From Prochlorococcus sp. AG-363-L02 (GTDB lineage: Bacteria; Cyanobacteriota; Cyanobacteriia; PCC-6307; Cyanobiaceae), in contig QCFP01000008.1 of NCBI GenBank assembly GCA_003280185.1, forward strand, positions 1 to 29,666: a stretch of DNA of 29,666 nt. The letters run 5' to 3'. Numbering within the stretch: the first letter of the stretch is position 1; each line of letters starts with the position of its first letter. The notes beneath the pieces were generated by a model. That model saw nothing but the letters and a program-made list of their open reading frames with translations, made no database searches and was not told where the DNA came from. Both the position numbers and the translations under genes were made by a program. Positions 27,129 to 29,666 of the stretch are shown here, in pieces.

Positions 27129-28795
27129 CTGTTGCGCCTCCTTCTGACATACGCAAGGTACCCGAATCCATGCAACCTAATGGATGGCTGAGGTACTTCA
27201 GTTTTAGCTTGGATCACAAAGTTATCGGGCTACAATATCTTGTTTGTGGCTTTATCTTTTACTTAATTGGCGGAGCCTTAGCTAGCGCGATTCGAATAGA
27301 GCTTACAAGTCCAATCTCCGATTTTATGGCAAGGGATGTATATAACCAAGTCTTAACCCTCCATGGCACAATCATGATTTTCTTGTGGATTGTCCCTGTT
27401 GTAAATGGAGCCTTTGGGAACTATTTAATACCGTTTTATGTTGGAGCGAGAGACATGGCCTTCCCACGTCTAAATGCGGTTGCATTTTGGATGATCCCTC
27501 CAGCAGGTCTAATGCTTATAAGTAGTTATTTCATTACAGGTGCCGCCGAATCTGGATGGACTGCCTATCCACCTTTAAGCATTACCACTCCTGCTGCAGG
27601 GCAAATTATTTGGATTATTAGCGTTCTTTTGCTTGGGGGTAGTTCGATTTTTGGAGGGATCAACTTTATCGCGACAATTTTGAAACTGCGTCGACCTGGG
27701 CTGAAGTTAATGCAATTGCCTATGTACTGCTGGGCAATGCTTGGGACAAGTATCTTGGTCGTTCTCTCAACGCCAGTTCTAGCAGGAACACTAATTCTCC
27801 TTAGCTTCGACATAGTTGCCCATACAGGCTTTTTTAATCCTGTAATGGGTGGAAATGTAGTGGTTTATCAACATCTTTTCTGGTTTTATTCTCATCCAGC
27901 TGTATACATAATGGTTCTTCCAGCATTTGGCTTAGTCAGTGAAATCCTTCCTGTTCATTGCAGGAAACCTCTTTTCGGATACACCACAATGGTGTATTCA
28001 ATCATGGCCATTGTTGTACTTGGGCTTGTGGTATGGGCACATCACATGTTTACAAGCGGTACCCCACCTTGGATGCGCCTTTTCTTTACTATTGCCACCT
28101 CTTTTATTGCAGTGCCAACAGGAATCAAATTCTTCAATTGGGTGGCAACTCTTTGGGGAGGAAGGATATCTCTGAACAGTGCGGTATTGTTTTCCTGTGG
28201 ATTCATCATCAACTTTGTATTAGGAGGAATTACTGGCGTAGCACTGGCGCAAGTTCCATTCGATATTCATGTTCATGACACCTACTTTGTCGTCGCACAT
28301 TTTCACTACATAGTCTACGGTGGCTCGGTATTTGTTATCTTTTCATCCATTTATCACTGGTATCCAAAATTCACAGGAAAACTTTTGAACGAACACCTAG
28401 GTAGATTTCATTTCCTAATAACTTTTATTGGCTTCAACTTATGTTTTGCACCTCAGCATTGGCTAGGCCTTAATGGAATGCCTCGCAGGGTCGCTGAATA
28501 CGATCCTCAATTCGCCTTTGTGAACCAACTAAGCAGTGTAGGGGCATTATTAATGGCAATCAGTACCATTCCTTTCATATGGAATGTGATTCAAAGCAGT
28601 TTCAAAGGGGAGCCTGCAGGAGACAATCCATGGGGAGGCCTAACGCCTGAATGGTTAACCAGCTCACCTCCTCCTGTCGAAAATTGGAATGGGCCTGCAC
28701 CTCTGGTAAAAGAGCCATATGGATATGGTGCAATAAAGAAAACAAGCATTCTAGAAACAACTGAAGACAATCAACCGCCGGAGAAAATCCAATGA
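27125..28795 (+). CDS. ctaD: Cytochrome c oxidase subunit I (aa3 type)
   Basis: A 556-residue, 12-helix catalytic subunit that reduces O2 to water and pumps protons. Heme a ligand His80 is in LTLHGTIM; CuB and the cross-linked tyrosine are His257/Tyr261 in YSHPAVYIM and His306-His307 in WAHHMF; heme a3 and a ligands are His392/His394 in VVAHFHYIVYGG. Lys335 of the K channel is in PTGIKFFNW. The D-channel glutamate of the HPEVY form is absent and the YSHPAV form is present, which places it in the A2 subtype as I know that classification. ATG 27125 shares bases with the ctaC stop (ATGA); the ORF start at 27086 is inside ctaC and unlikely. Downstream ctaE is coupled the same way. Confidence 0.96.
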   Translation: MTVAPPSDIRKVPESMQPNGWLRYFSFSLDHKVIGLQYLVCGFIFYLIGGALASAIRIELTSPISDFMARDVYNQVLTLHGTIMIFLWIVPVVNGAFGNYLIPFYVGARDMAFPRLNAVAFWMIPPAGLMLISSYFITGAAESGWTAYPPLSITTPAAGQIIWIISVLLLGGSSIFGGINFIATILKLRRPGLKLMQLPMYCWAMLGTSILVVLSTPVLAGTLILLSFDIVAHTGFFNPVMGGNVVVYQHLFWFYSHPAVYIMVLPAFGLVSEILPVHCRKPLFGYTTMVYSIMAIVVLGLVVWAHHMFTSGTPPWMRLFFTIATSFIAVPTGIKFFNWVATLWGGRISLNSAVLFSCGFIINFVLGGITGVALAQVPFDIHVHDTYFVVAHFHYIVYGGSVFVIFSSIYHWYPKFTGKLLNEHLGRFHFLITFIGFNLCFAPQHWLGLNGMPRRVAEYDPQFAFVNQLSSVGALLMAISTIPFIWNVIQSSFKGEPAGDNPWGGLTPEWLTSSPPPVENWNGPAPLVKEPYGYGAIKKTSILETTEDNQPPEKIQ

Positions 28796-29394
28796 CGACA
28801 ATAAGCACTGCCAAGCAAGCATCGGAAACACAACTGGAAGAGTCGCATAGCCATGAAGATTTTAGATTATTTGGCTTAGCAACTTTCCTAATAGCGGATG
28901 GCATGACCTTCGCAGGTTTTTTTGCCGCCTACCTAACCTTTAAAGCTGTAAACCCTTTACCTGAAGGAGGCATATATGAAGTCGAATTAGCATTACCCAC
29001 CTTGAACACAGTCTTACTTCTGGTGAGCAGTGCAACATTTCATCGTGCAGGTAAAGCCCTTAAAGGAAATCAAGCAGCGCTTTGCCAACGGTGGTTATTA
29101 ATAACAGCCGGTCTTGGTATTGCTTTTCTTATCAGTCAAATGGTTGAGTACTTCTCTTTACCTTTTGGCTTAACTGACAATCTTTACGCTAGTACTTTCT
29201 ATGCCCTTACAGGATTTCATGGACTTCATGTAACCCTTGGAGCCCTAATGATTCTTATCGTTTGGTGGCAAACACGCTCTCCAGGGGGACGAATTACAAG
29301 TCGTGAGCCCTTTTCTTTAGAGGCAGCTGAGCTGTACTGGCACTTTGTTGATGGTATTTGGATAGTACTTTTCATCATCCTATATCTCCTTTAA
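28792..29394 (+). CDS. ctaE: Cytochrome c oxidase subunit III
   Basis: A 200-residue subunit with five predicted membrane helices, the short bacterial form without the first two helices of the mitochondrial protein. Typical are FRLFGLATFLIADGMTFAGF (about 24-43), the acidic VEYFSLPFGL region, FYALTGFHGLHVTLGA (about 137-152) and the C-terminal LYWHFVDGIWIVLFIILYL. It stabilises subunit I and its proton uptake. Its ATG overlaps the ctaD stop by four bases, so ctaCDE is a tightly coupled operon. No clear terminator follows in the 96 bases before the next gene. Confidence 0.95.
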   Translation: MTTISTAKQASETQLEESHSHEDFRLFGLATFLIADGMTFAGFFAAYLTFKAVNPLPEGGIYEVELALPTLNTVLLLVSSATFHRAGKALKGNQAALCQRWLLITAGLGIAFLISQMVEYFSLPFGLTDNLYASTFYALTGFHGLHVTLGALMILIVWWQTRSPGGRITSREPFSLEAAELYWHFVDGIWIVLFIILYLL

Positions 29395-29490
29395 AAAGCA
29401 ACATTAATCACCCCTTCAGAACAAAGTTCCTTCAATCACTTGCCAACTTTGATAATACAGTCAGAATTAGTCTCAATCTAATGCTGACAC

Positions 29491-29666
29491 ATGCTGGTAG
29501 GCAAAGAGCTACTAGACAAAGCCCGATCTCTCAGCAATCGTCCTGAGGATGAAATCGCTAGGGGATGTGGTTATGTCGGCCCAAGTGGCCGTGTACTTCG
29601 CAAGAGCTTCTATAGAGCACTTGTGGAAGCAAAAGGCTACAAGCCCCCATCAAGCGGGAAGGGCAG
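29491..29666 (+). CDS. CyAbrB-like transcription regulator, N-terminal part (runs off window)
   Basis: The first 58 residues of a gene that continues beyond the right edge. The sequence GKELLDKARSLSNRPEDEIA (4-23) followed by RGCGYVGPSGRVLRKSFYRA and LVEAKGY matches what I know of the cyanobacterial AbrB family, whose members bind DNA through a C-terminal AbrB-like domain and adjust nitrogen and carbon metabolism genes. That DNA-binding domain lies outside the window, so the call rests on the N-terminal part only. ATG 29491 is the only reasonable start. It lies 96 bases behind ctaE on the same strand, most likely with its own promoter. Confidence 0.72.
   Translation, partial: MLVGKELLDKARSLSNRPEDEIARGCGYVGPSGRVLRKSFYRALVEAKGYKPPSSGKG

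Overview
The window looks like a piece of the core chromosome of a marine picocyanobacterium, most likely Prochlorococcus of a moderately low-GC, low-light-type lineage. The basis is the gene content (psaF, psaJ, petC, petA, a 60-residue high-light-inducible protein, a DUF3067 protein, cobM, a UbiA prenyltransferase, cytochrome oxidase), AT-rich short intergenic gaps, and several genes that overlap at their ends. The strain assignment is from pattern recognition, not from a search. I see no rRNA, tRNA, CRISPR array, insertion sequence, phage gene or integrase.

Layout. 1-2061: the 3' end of gltX (+) converges on and overlaps a cation/proton antiporter (-). 2062-3258: a DUF1643 gene (-) and a 387-base gap with a G-rich run. 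3259-5358: tsaD followed by hli (-), divergent from psaF-psaJ (+). 5431-6024: a terminator that is also the end of gmk (-). 6093-8666: an NFACT/RqcH-type protein and tatC (+). 8617-10575: DUF3067 (-), then petC and petA (+). 10617-12687: lgt, cobM and a lone HTH protein (+). 12779-14371: exopolyphosphatase (-), divergent from ubiA and an S66 peptidase (+). 16316-18967: ispD (-), then a K+ channel with RCK domain and fabG (+). 18968-19356: a gap holding a start-less open frame that may be a gene remnant. 19357-21351: a small membrane protein (-) and groEL (+). 21529-26037: a minus-strand run ctaA-ctaB-ABC ATPase-ABC permease-unknown. 26304-29394: ctaC-ctaD-ctaE (+). 29491 to the end: the start of a CyAbrB-like regulator.

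How the parts work together. Three groups stand out. The first is photosynthetic electron transport: psaF/psaJ, petC/petA, the Tat translocase subunit beside its likely Tat substrate PetC, and a UbiA enzyme of the plastoquinone route. The second is respiration: heme O and heme A synthesis (ctaB, ctaA) diverges from the aa3-type oxidase operon. The third is housekeeping: tRNA charging and modification, nucleotide supply, isoprenoid precursor, fatty acid synthesis, lipoprotein maturation and chaperonin.

Most of the window is ordinary core genome and I found no convincing new system. The parts least explained by known biology are the ABC exporter with its disordered partner behind the heme genes, the DUF3067 protein between tatC and petC, the open frame at 19045-19293, and the G-rich run at 3072-3096.
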